Shown here piece after piece: positions 1 to 9,850 of a stretch of 64,000 nt of DNA. The stretch comes from Uloborus plumipes. Lineage: Eukaryota > Arthropoda > Arachnida > Araneae > Uloboridae. The notes under the pieces are model-generated. The model was given only the letters and a program-made list of their open reading frames with translations. It had not been told where the DNA came from and ran no database searches. The position numbers were made by a program, and so were the translations under genes. Position 1 is the stretch's first letter, and each line of letters begins with the position of its first letter. The stretch lies in the NCBI GenBank assembly GCA_038373865.1, contig JAXGGA010001102.1, positions 105,312 through 169,311 of the forward strand, in the 5' to 3' direction.

Positions 1-525
1 AAAATCAAATTTTGAAAGAGTTACGAAATTTAAATTTTTATACAGCCCCCCAGTCCTATCAATCATATTTAGTAAAACATTCTTGACACTGTAACGTTTA
101 AAACTAAAAAAAAATCACTCTTCTACCACAAAAATTGACCGAGTTATGACGTTTTGAAAAATCAAGATTTTGAAGGATTTCGCATACGGTCCCTTAAGCG
201 ATCTCTCGGTGACGTCATGAAATAATGCAAAATCTTGATTTTTCAAAACGTCATAACTCGGTCAATTTTTGTGGTAGAGGAGTGATTTTTTTTTAGTTTT
301 AAACGTTACAGTGTCAAGAATGTTTTACTAAATATGATTGATAAGACTGGGGGGCTGTATAAAAATTTAAATTTCGTAACTCTTTCAAAATTTGATTTTT
401 TGAAAAACATTGAATAGACCCAAAATTCCTTTCATAATTTGGAGATTTTTTCCTCAATAAACTATATGCGTATCTCTAACGGTTTAGAAATTAGCTATTG
501 GTTCACGATTGGAGTGGACACCCTG
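1..525. mobile_element. Palindromic MITE, family A copy 1 (truncated by window start)
   Basis: The sequence ends in GGAGTGGACACCCTG followed by TA, the same terminus as the full copies at 26600-27250 and 37018-37668. Two arms of nearly 300 bp are reverse complements of each other around an asymmetric centre near 165-225. The centre reads in the opposite orientation to the other two copies, so this copy is inverted. The missing part is roughly the outer 125 bp of the left arm. No coding capacity. Such terminal repeats with TA flanks are typical of Tc1/mariner-mobilised MITEs; the mobilising transposase is not identified. Confidence 0.88.
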
Positions 526-527
526 TA

Positions 528-1928
528 TAGTTAGCGTGTGGCGAACGAGGGTTTCCATGTCTATGAGGAATAATGAAACTTACTTTAGTATGACTTTGAG
601 GTCCAGATGTATGTCTTGATTGCTAAAAGAAGTTGATGCTATTTCATGTATAATAAAACTGAGACATTTATTTGAATCAGACATTCAACGCAGAGACGAT
701 AGTTAATGACCAGGTATCATGAATTGCGATAATCATTCAAATGTAAACGTTTTATGAATTACAGAAAAACATGAAAGCAACGGAGAGCAAACTCAGAACA
801 AAAATAATCTTACTACTTTTCCACTATACTATCTTTTTTCTATATTCACACTAGACAATATGATTCAGAAACTGAACAATTTTGTTACCGAAAGAAAGTT
901 TTAAAATTTGCAGTGAATAAGAAATACAGCAACAACGCTTAAAACTGCTTAATTCATCTTACTTTATTTTGATGGTATTTATATGAATTGCTCTTTTTGA
1001 GTGTCAATATTGGCTAAGTGACATGTTTTTCCGGTCTTTAGTTTATTTTTGTTTTACATTCTCGTTTTCTTCCTGAACACACAACAACAGCAAAAAAAGT
1101 TTTAGATATTATTATGCCCATTTAACAACATTATTACTCGTCAAATTTCACTAATATACAAAGAGTATCAAGAGAATAATGTAAAGAAATATTAAAACCT
1201 ACTCAAGTAATATCTGTTGGAAATTGATTTCGGCCGGTTCGCCCTTGTTTCTGCTGTCTGTTACAATGCGATGCATGGAAAATCATGCTGACAGTATTCC
1301 TGCTAATTCTTATGCAAAATGGACCGCATGAATCTAAATATGACTATCGTTATCCCGCATCACTTTCCGTTTTTTAGAGATAGCTTTATCCTTTTCTTCA
1401 GTTTTCCACCGTTTAGTAACTATTATTTTACATTGGATTAGGAGGGAAGATTATTAACCGTTAATAGGCCTCTAAGGAGAGGGGGCTATATAGGTAAAAA
1501 GTTAAAAAAAGAAATAATATGTGAAGCCTTGATAAGAAACTAAGATCTTTTTTAAATATCCCCCCTCCCCAAACATATTCTTAAAATAATTGAAAATGAT
1601 CTTCCGTTTTTTTTTCTCACGATTCTTTCATACATTTTTTTAATTCAAAACCTGAGGATCGGCCTCAGTTGCATAAGACTATGTCCGGAAATACGTTCGG
1701 ATAGGAAAAAAAAAAATCCACCAAATAAAGAAAAAAAAAAAAAAAACTTGGAAGCGTTGCATGTTGTATACCAACCACATCGTAGATTTTTAGCACATGA
1801 AATTCCTGTATTATTATTATTTATTCAGTTACATTCACTGACATTACGAATAATATTAACGATTAGAGATTGGCAGTGTCGTCCTTTATGATGATTCGTT
1901 CATCAGAGGATGTTGTTCTTGTTGTTGT
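528..1928. other. AT-rich sequence, no gene recognised
   Basis: Only short chance reading frames, homopolymer runs (A-runs near 1708 and 1731) and simple sequence are seen. I recognise no repeat family or RNA gene here. Confidence 0.5.
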
Positions 1929-2092
1929 TTTGTGCCTGCTAGGCTGGCAAATTGGGGGGGGGGGGGGAGAGCTGCTTCACTTTTCCAACTTAACCGTAAT
2001 TTGGCGTGCAGTCCGACTTCCATGGTACACTCATGCCATGAGGACTCGTTTATAGGATAAGCAACCATTCACAGCGCAACACATTCACAATC
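1929..2092 (-). repeat. SINE remnant, same family as 7133-7401
   Basis: Read on the minus strand this matches the body of the SINE at 7133-7401: the GCCAGCCTGG-like tail region, the TTCACTTTTCC block, the CGTAATTTGGCGTG block and the CATGCCAT block occur in the same order and spacing. The tRNA-like head is missing and a long G-run interrupts the tail side. It is a 5'-truncated, diverged copy. Confidence 0.75.
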
Positions 2093-2277
2093 ATTCCTAA
2101 TCGAATTCATTTTTGTATTTCGAAATAAAAATATCTTACTTCTACGTGTAGTATTGTCACAAGTAAAAATACAACTAAAATTGATTTTGAATTTGTATAA
2201 ATTGAAAGTAATAATAAAGTACATCAAATATTTTTTTTTAATTCAAAAATTTAATCTAAATGAATGTTTAATTTTTT

Positions 2278-2312
2278 AATGCAACATTTGCTGCAATGCT
2301 ACACCAGGTATA
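2278..2312. repeat. 35-bp direct repeat, left copy
   Basis: A block containing GCAACATTTGCTGCAATG and ACACCAGGTATA recurs in the same orientation at 5739-5773 with about four mismatches. The two copies bracket the THAP-domain gene relic, so they may mark the ends of a mobile unit of about 3.5 kb or an old duplication. Confidence 0.6.
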
Positions 2313-2468
2313 TTAAGGTTGTTGCCCCCTACAAAAACTGACTATTCTAATGGTTGAAACACAAAGCCAATACTAAAAAAAAAAAAAAAAAAAATCCTAG
2401 CGTAAATAATTAGAAAAAACTATTTAAAAATGCAGCTTCGCGAAAAAGGGGTGGAGCTTCCTGTGACG

Positions 2469-2891
2469 TCAAAAAGCAGGAATGTGCGGCAAGCCACTAG
2501 CGACACTTTCATTCAGCTGGTCACATAAGTCCATTATGTCATTAGATCTTGGAGTAGTTGCGACAAAATGGCTATCTGGATCATCAATTTCCTCTGCGAC
2601 AAAATCGGTATCTGGATCATCACTTTCTTCTGCTACAAAATCAGGATCTGAAATATTAGCTTCCTCGTCAGGGAAAAAATTTGAATTTTCTTCTGTTTGT
2701 TCATCCTCTGGTACACAATCTTCTCCTACGATTTTACGTTCTTTTTTCAACAAAGCTTAAATGGGTGAGCATGCCTTAGAAGAAAAACTACTTGTTGTTT
2801 GTGTTGAAGCATTTTTGTATTTTATGTGAACTTGTATACCTTTGTCACTGGTATTACTGATGGGTGAAGAGATTTGATCATCTGATGCTTC
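2469..2891 (-). pseudogene. THAP gene exon 3: acidic C-terminal tail with stop codon
   Basis: The frame opens at a splice acceptor (TTTTACAG then GAAGCATCAG on the minus strand). It runs 44 codons through a Ser/Thr-rich segment containing ACSPI, meets TAA at 2757-2759, and continues in the same frame for 95 more codons to TGA at 2469. The second part is strongly acidic and contains three diverged copies of a roughly 14-residue unit with the core DPDxxFVAEE. Continuation in frame across one stop suggests a single nonsense mutation, not two separate genes. The function of the tail is unknown. Confidence 0.5.
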
Positions 2892-3416
2892 CTGTAAAAT
2901 ACAAATAATATTTCAATGAAAAACTATCAGGGTTGGGTTTTTTACGTCAAATACCAGTTTTTGACGTATCGAAAAGTCAAAAACCGACATTATTGTCAAA
3001 TACAGTGATTTTACTATACAGTTAATCGAATGTAATAAGAACACATTTTATTTTCTGATGCTGAAAAATTATTTAGTTATAATTTTATATCATATCAATC
3101 TCATGTTAATTAAAAATTAAATTAAAAAGTAATTTAATTGAATTTATAGATTTTCCTTCAAATTAATTTGTTATGTTGTGAGAAAAATTACCGAATTCGA
3201 AAACTTGAGCTCAGTTCAAAGCAGTTCTTAAATCTTTCAATAATTAAAACAGTTAGCAGAAGTTGCAAGTAATTTAATCAGGGTTTTTCAAGGTTCTGAA
3301 CAGTAGAGTTTTCAGCATCCTACCTAAAACCCCTGTGTCCAAAAGTGTTTGAAACTAGTCAAAACAATACCTTGTAAAATTATTTTGGAAAATTTAATCT
3401 AAATAGTTTTGATTAC

Positions 3417-3634
3417 TTCCAAGTCTTCGCGAATGTTGGTTCTTCAGAGTTATCTAAGCAATCATTTACTATCTCGTTTCTTTGCTTTTTTGTCAGATAG
3501 GAACGTTCTTTATGTGAATGCGTCCGCTTTCTGTCTGGCTGACAGTCGAAGATGTGAGGCAGTATGTTGTCCTTCTCTTTCAATCGGCATCCAGTGACAC
3601 TATGTCGTAACACGTTGGAACCATCATTTTCAAC
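3417..3634 (-). CDS. THAP gene exon 2
   Basis: The minus strand reads TTGCAG then GTTGAAAATGATGG, so the exon begins with Val-Glu-Asn-Asp and continues the HFD end of exon 1 without a phase shift. The 72 codons include LPHIFDCQPDRKR followed by a basic stretch, a pattern I associate with the region just after the THAP domain in arthropod THAP proteins (from memory). The end at GAA/GTAATC is the only plausible donor found and is weak. Confidence 0.5.
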
Positions 3635-4061
3635 CTGCAATCAAATTGATTTGGGCTGTAGATACCTATTGTTAAGCATTTGAATTGACTACTGCAGTGT
3701 TTTCCAACCTCTGGTATGCATATAATTGGCGGTACGAGACTTGTAAGTTGATGGTATACGAATTTATAGTGGTGGATTAAATATATAAATCAAAACATAT
3801 AACAGAAAGTTTTTTTACACATAATTCATAAATTATTTTAATAAATTTTTGCAATAAAAGTCAATATGTACTGTCGATAATCAAAAACTCTGCAATCAAT
3901 ATCATTCATTTCTTTAATAGCCATCAGTTTAGTTCAAATGATTCTGTCCTTTGAAACAAGTACAAGGACTGCATTAGACATATTTAAAAATCATAAGAGG
4001 TTTTTAAGAACTTCATGCTTTTAATACAACCAATTATTAGTGATGAAATAATGTTAAAAGT

Positions 4062-4151
4062 TACCTAGGTAGCACAAATAACCTTAAGCGGTTGTTACAA
4101 CGTTAATAACCATTTTACAACCTTTAAAAAACGAAGTGTGCTACTTGGGTA
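4062..4151. mobile_element. Short MITE (90 bp), TACCYARGTAGCACA ends
   Basis: Left end TACCTAGGTAGCACA and the reverse complement of the right end TACCCAAGTAGCACA differ at two of 15 positions. It lies in the first intron of the THAP gene relic. The larger element at 6469-6878 has the same outer TACCYARGTAGCA-type ends but unrelated interior, which suggests a shared mobilising enzyme. Confidence 0.6.
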
Positions 4152-5203
4152 GATAAACATGAATCTTTGAACAAATACAGGAAAATATATATTTGTAACA
4201 GCGAGTTTATAACATATCTTAATGTTATAGGAGAGTGTCAATGAAATTTATCTTATATGACAAGTATACATGGTACATAAAATGTATCGTACAAATAAAT
4301 AAATACTTGGAGAGCAAAAATTTCCTGAAATATAATTATATCATCTATATATTCTATAGAGAAGTTAGGAAATGCTGGGACCTAATGTTTTAGATTTTAA
4401 TAAGAACTATTAATTCAGTAGGACAGACAGAACACTTAATCTGTTGATCCTTTCTACTCTTTTTTTCTTTCTACAAAATATAAAATTATTTTTTTCCATC
4501 TGAGTGTAGAAGGATCAAGATGGAAACTGATTTTTTATGCCTGTGAAGCTTTCTTTTTCTAACTTTTTTGTCAATATTCTAAGAGTTTATGAAACCATTA
4601 AAATATATGATAGAACAACTATTCAACATTTTACAAACTGTATTAGATTGCAATATGCTTCTGAAAAAAGAAAAAGAAAAGTGACATTTGTTCTCAGTTA
4701 ATTCATTTTTACTCATATTCTTATTACTTTTATTTATTTATTTTTTGAAATACATATACAATGACAACATTACTTCTTTTTTCCTCTCAATGTGGGTATC
4801 AATAGAATCAAAATTAAATATTTTGTATACTTTTTATTCTATAAATGGTTGGAACGCAAAGTGTTTTCAACAGCAGAATTTAATCCATTTAAAACGTTTC
4901 TAAAATAATAATCTTGATATCATTCCCCCACCCTCCTCCCCACTGGAATCAAGACTGTTGACTGTTTAGTTTATATAAAAGAAAACATTATCAAGAGGAA
5001 ATTTGAGAATGTTATTTAAGAAATGTTAATTTCAACAATATTGACAAGTCGCGAACTTGGCTGCTTTAAACTATCGTGCGTATCAATTTTTGGATATTTT
5101 TTAAAGTGCTTTGGGAAAGGGGGTGTGGGGAATTTTTTTCGATTTGATAATCTGAGATAAAATGCAAAAAAACAAATCAAAAATAAAAGAAAAGATTACT
5201 TAC

Positions 5204-5401
5204 GTCAAAGTGCTCCTCGCAGCAAAACTTATGACTTGTAACCGAGCCCATTTTCTTGCGACAAGCTTGAAACCATCTCTTTCTAATTCGTTTTTTCTTT
5301 GGCACAATCAGGAATCTTTTGTTTGATGTCCAAATTGAAGTAGAACGACATAGTGGCACGATGCAATACTCGTAAGCTCTTTTCTTCTGGTTACTCGCCA
5401 T
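5204..5401 (-). CDS. THAP gene exon 1: THAP zinc-finger domain
   Basis: Sixty-six codons from ATG (MASNQKKR); two further in-frame ATGs lie upstream, ending at 5419. The domain shows the C2CH pattern of THAP fingers: Cys-x4-Cys near residues 13-18 (CIVPLC), an invariant-type Trp in RKRWFQACR, and Cys-x2-His at the end (CCEEHF). Between them are the Val-Pro-Lys-Lys-Lys segment and basic residues expected on the DNA-contacting face. The exon ends at GAC followed by GTAAGTAATC, a strong donor. About 30-120 bp upstream the sequence is GC-richer (5430-5520), compatible with a first exon or promoter. The domain itself is intact. Confidence 0.75.
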
Positions 5402-6468
5402 TTTAAAACTCATTAGCATCTAACACTTACGGAAAGAGCGATTTGCGCCGCAGCGCTGTCGGATTCATGCTTCTTGACGTAGATGCGCAGTGCCGCAATT
5501 TTAAGCACCCGGTTTGAGCATCGACTTTAAAAATTAATTAAAAATTAATTTGATGTCGTAGCGCTTTCGGGTTTTTTGCAAACGACTTTTGAAGCTCTCT
5601 TCAATCGGAGTAAAAAAAAGAGCAATAACCCTATTTCTAATAAAATATTTAAATTATGTATTTTTATGTTTAGCCGTTTTTGCGAAGACTTTTTATTTCA
5701 TTAAAATCTAAAACCTCAGAATCTGTTTACTTTCTTGCAATGCAACACTTGCTGCAATTTTACACCAGCTATAATTTCTAAAAAACAGTTACGTAAAAAT
5801 CCAAAACGGAAATATTAAGAAGTAGAAAAAAATAATGAAAAAACCTGTCTGAAACTCAGCACTTTTTAAAAATATGGATGATAATTTCACCACGAAAAAG
5901 CAGTCTCCTTAGACTGTTTTCAACTATTTTTTGTATCACCTTTACTTATTGAAAAAAAACCAAGTACTAGTTTTTAAAATCTAATTAGTAATTAATGATA
6001 TTTATTTATGTCGGTTTGAGTTCATATCGCGAAGTCTATTAGTATCTTAAAAAGGAATTATATAAAACTCCTCTTTCAATATCTCTACGTGTGATGCAAT
6101 TTTTTTGTTGCTTTTAGTAATCATTTTTTTGTAGTAATTAATATTTTGAGGTTTTTAAACACTTAAAAACTTATTTTGTTACAAACACATATTTTAATTC
6201 AATTCCGAAAGGGTTTTTTACTTTTTCTGAAATTTACTTTTTTAAAATACTTTTTGATGATTTTTGTTATTTATAAAAGTACATATCCTTTAAAACGAGA
6301 CAAGAAAAGTAAGACTTTTAATTAAAATAGAAACAATTCAAATTTCTTGTTTCCCATGCTTTTGATTTTTGTTTCTGCAATTTTGTCAGTTTTATGATGT
6401 CTTTGAATAGCGAAGTATGCAATATATAATCATGATAAACTATAGCTGGTGGGAAATATTTCTAGGAA
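5402..6468. other. Upstream flank of THAP gene; no gene recognised beyond it
   Basis: A GC-richer block at 5430-5520 stands out from its surroundings and could hold the promoter or 5' UTR of the minus-strand THAP gene. The remainder is AT-rich with the right 35-bp direct repeat at 5739-5773 and nothing else I recognise. Confidence 0.4.
5739..5773. repeat. 35-bp direct repeat, right copy
   Basis: Same orientation and about 31 of 35 bases shared with 2278-2312. See that entry. Confidence 0.6.
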
Positions 6469-6878
6469 TACCCTAGCAGCATCATCTCATCGGCCGATGA
6501 TCGGCCATTCATCGAAACCCGATGAAATTCTCATCGGTCGATGATCCAATATGTCTCATCGGCCGAGCAGAATCCGAGCAGCAAAATCCGATGAGAATAC
6601 GATGAGATTTGGAGCAATTTACGAGCAGAACAGTCCCGTGCCGAGGAATTTCATCGGGAAACTTGATCGGAAGGATATCGTTTTCCGATGGAATATAGCT
6701 CATCTTATTTTCATCGGGAAAGTTGATCGGAAGGATATCGCTTTCCGATGAAAAGTAGCTCATCGAAAACCGTGCTCGGATACTGATCGGAACGATGTCA
6801 TCGTGCGTTATAGGATCAGTTTACGAGGAGTTTGTTGATCGGCCGAGCAAAATCCGATGAGTTGATGCTACTTGGGTA
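6469..6878. mobile_element. MITE rich in CGATGAG/GATCGG motifs
   Basis: Left terminus TACCCTAGCAGCATCATCTC and reverse-complemented right terminus TACCCAAGTAGCATCAACTC form imperfect terminal inverted repeats continuing into CATCGG. The interior is far more GC-rich than its surroundings and is built from many short copies, in both orientations, of CCGATGA, CTCATCGG and TTGATCGGAAGGATATCG. One roughly 70-bp unit is tandemly duplicated (about 6653-6750). No credible protein; overlapping frames on both strands are by-products of the repeats. Confidence 0.7.
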
Positions 6879-7132
6879 CTGATTTGATTTTTATGAATAA
6901 TATGACTGTAACAGTTTCAATATTTTTTTTTTTCTCTTTTTTGAATCGTAAACTATAAGTATATATTTAACAGGTCAAGTTTTTACTTATTATTTTCAAA
7001 TGAAAAGAAATTCAGCAGCTTACAAAGTTGCATATGATTTCCTGGTTCTTAACTGATACGGATGCAATGCCATCAGCATTCATTTTCGTAATTTGTTAAA
7101 TTTATATTACATTCTTATATCACTAACAGTGT

Positions 7133-7401
7133 GCCAGCCACCTTGTATAGTGATCAGAGCAGTCTGCCCCGGGTTCGAGTCCCGACTTGGGCATGGATGT
7201 GCTTTCTCTCTCCTGTCCTTGTCCTTTCTTTGTATGAATGTGTTGTTGTGAAAGGTTGCCTACCCTATAAACGGTACCTATGGCATGCGTGTACTGTGGA
7301 AGTCGGAATTCACGCCAAATTACGGTACAGTTGGAAAAGTGAAGCAGTGCACCCCAAATTGCCAGCCTGGCTGGCACACGACAAAAAAAAAAAAAAAAAA
7401 A
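7133..7401 (+). repeat. tRNA-derived SINE with poly(A) tail and target-site duplication
   Basis: A 14-bp direct repeat ATCACTAACAGTGT sits immediately outside at 7119-7132 and 7402-7415, the mark of L1-type target-primed insertion. The head contains a Pol III B-box, GGGTTCGAGTCCCG, near 7169-7182 and an A-box-like GTATAGTGATCAGAGC upstream of it, as in tRNA-derived SINEs. The body ends in GCCAGCCTGGCTGGC and a run of about 20 A. A second, headless copy is at 1929-2092. Confidence 0.88.
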
Positions 7402-7415
7402 ATCACTAACAGTGT

Positions 7416-9530
7416 AACTTTTATATATCCTTGAAAATAACTTGAATTTTCATATTTATTCTTCGTCCTGAAAACATGTCTATTATTTTTTCCCATTTTT
7501 AGTTTACAAAACGTTTTATCTTAAATTAATAGCCTGTCACATTTATTGATATCTTATATTGTCAAAGGGAATTCACAAAAGCGTAAATTTATATTTGTTT
7601 ACTCTTTATTTACAAGTTCTCTAGATATAGCATGTTTCCAAATGATTTAAAATTAATTTAACGTATAGTCAACATAGTATTCAGTTGAAATTTTTGTGAC
7701 CAAATAAATACCTTGCTAACTTTAGGCATGCTTATACAACTTGGTCGAAACAAAGAACAAAGAAAATGTGCAATGAAATTTTTGCATTATCTATTACGTT
7801 TTCTTTTGTTTCATCTTTAAAATCATTTATTGCTGTACAAGCAGAAGCATACATTTATTTGAAAACCATTAAAAACATGCACATTAAAAACAAAATAATT
7901 TTGACTTGTGGTATGCGAGTGGATTTCTATTGACAAGATTTTTCTTTTCAAACTCTTTACACTACAAATTTCAGCATATTTGCATTTTCCTTTGACTTTT
8001 TTCATGCACATTCAGTTTGCTTCAAAGAATATTTTACGTAAAATTACATTAATAAATTAAATTTTAACTGTGAGGATAGCTATAGTACATGTAAACTTCT
8101 TTAAAAGTTTGCCATCCAGCAGTGATCTAGTAATCCCTTTTCTTTAATCGTTAAAAATGAATGATTGAAATACAAGTTATGGATGAATAATGTAGATTAA
8201 AAATCAGGAACTGCATCTTTCATGAAAAAATGCCACGCATTATTTAATAGGATTTGTCAAAGTTTTCAATCATAAACTGAAAAAAGCATTTCTTTCGTAA
8301 ATCATCGAGCTGAGAAAATTAAAAAAGTTTTCTCTGAAATTCTTCTTCTTTATGCATTTGGAGACATGTAATTACATACGCATGTCATTTTCAATAGCTG
8401 CTTAAAAGAGGAAAATTTAACAGTATTTTAAATTATATTTTACCTGTTATGAGGGAGAATATTAAAAGAATTGAGGCTTATATTTTGATACTTGCAAGCC
8501 ATGTACTAATTAGATTTTCTTTAAAAAACACCTTGAAATCCATCGAAGCCGTTAGAGAGAGTTATGCATAATACAATAAGCCGTACATTATTATTTTTCA
8601 CATATACATCCCGATACCGAGATTTTATATCCACCGGGTGACATACAAATCAAAATAGTGGCTGTAAAAAATAGGTAGGGGGAAACAGGACAAATAGGTA
8701 GGGGGGGGAGCTTTCTCCAAAAACTGGTGGTCCAAACGAGTACTCGAGGGATCGTTTACATGTCGCATAATTATAAAGAGACAATTTATAAATTCTACTT
8801 CAAATAATACTTCATTTTATTTCTGTATGTCTCATTCTGATTCGAAATGTCATGTTGGAGAAAATGTTGTTGCATGCAGGCTAAACGGTGCCAGGATTAA
8901 AACTGTTAGTGTTAAAAGTAGTATTAATTGTGCGAATTCAATAAAGTAAAATGTCTAACATACATTCAGAGCATTTTTTTTGATGCCATTTGAGTCATTC
9001 TACAAAAAAAGAAGTTCATATGTTTCATTAAAACAATAAGTTATGAATTAAATGAACGAAATTTTGTTTTTATGAAATCACAAGCGCATGTTAGACTCCC
9101 AAAGAAAAAAAATGTTAATTAGCTTAAATGTTCTTATTTTTTAATGAAATGTATTTTATTTCAATAAATTATTTATCTCTGTTCTAAAATATCAGAGCCT
9201 AAAACAATAGGCTGAGACGTGTGCTTAGAATTTTTTTCTTCTAATTATCACGATTTTGAGTTGCTAATATAAATAAGCGTAACACAATGCAATCCAAAGG
9301 TGAAGCATAATAAATCAGTTTCTTTAATGTCTGAACATACTAGAGTATGATCAATGTCTACTTAAAATAAATCATTTTTTATAAGTGCAAACTCTACGAA
9401 ATAAATAATGATCCAAAACACTGCCGGTTCTACGCGCTATTTTTCCATAAAATTTAGCATACATTATTCGAAACTAAACTAAACGCTTGATTCCGAGTCA
9501 GCAAAATATCTTAAAAATCATTACTTACGG
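7416..9530. other. AT-rich sequence, no gene recognised
   Basis: No frame with family resemblance, no RNA gene and no terminal-repeat element was found. A G-rich pair of runs lies at 8677-8710. Confidence 0.45.
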
Positions 9531-9850
9531 TAGCATATCTATATATGAATAGTGGAATCGCTATATTTAAGCAATCTATCTTTCAGTAATGAAATGTCTC
9601 CCTTAAGCCTCATTTTGACAGAAATGCAATTATGCGATTACATTATCATCGTAACGACGGATGATCCAATCATCTTCTCGATGGGATGCCAATGGGAAGG
9701 TTCAGCTGTTAAACAAAATATCTTTAAAATACGTTTAAATCAAATCAATGAGCGAGACTTCAAAAACGATTTTTACCCGTCGTCGCGTGTTGTTGAGATG
9801 TGTCTATAGAATTGGAGATATCTCCGTTTTAAGGGAAAACATTCAATTTT
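9531..9850 (-). other. GC-richer block ending at a strong splice donor; possible noncoding exon
   Basis: The minus strand reads GCTACC followed by GTAAGTAATG near 9530, a near-ideal 5' splice site. The 250 bp upstream of it (about 9600-9800) are clearly less AT-rich than the surroundings. I see no convincing protein on either strand; the 85-codon plus-strand frame lacks recognisable features. It could be a first noncoding exon of a minus-strand gene or part of an unknown repeat. Confidence 0.25.

Larger units (their letters stand above)
2469..5401 (-). pseudogene. THAP-domain protein gene, three-exon relic
   Basis: Three minus-strand blocks form a gene-like series. Exon 1 (5204-5401) encodes a THAP zinc-finger domain and ends at a GTAAGT donor. 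Exon 2 (3417-3634) follows a CAG acceptor and joins in phase 0. Exon 3 (2469-2891) follows another CAG acceptor and encodes a polar, then very acidic tail. THAP domains are C2CH zinc-coordinating DNA-binding modules found in transposases and their domesticated descendants. Two features suggest decay: a TAA codon at 2757-2759 inside exon 3, and a phase mismatch between exons 2 and 3 with the only donor I see (218-bp exon 2). An unseen exon or a different splice site could remove the second objection. The intron between exons 1 and 2 holds a MITE at 4062-4151. The 35-bp direct repeats on both sides suggest the unit may have moved or been duplicated. Confidence 0.6.

Noticed and set aside
6509..6763. 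84- and 66-codon frames with repeated residues
   Set aside because: They reflect the CCGATGA-type motif repeats of the MITE, not a protein.
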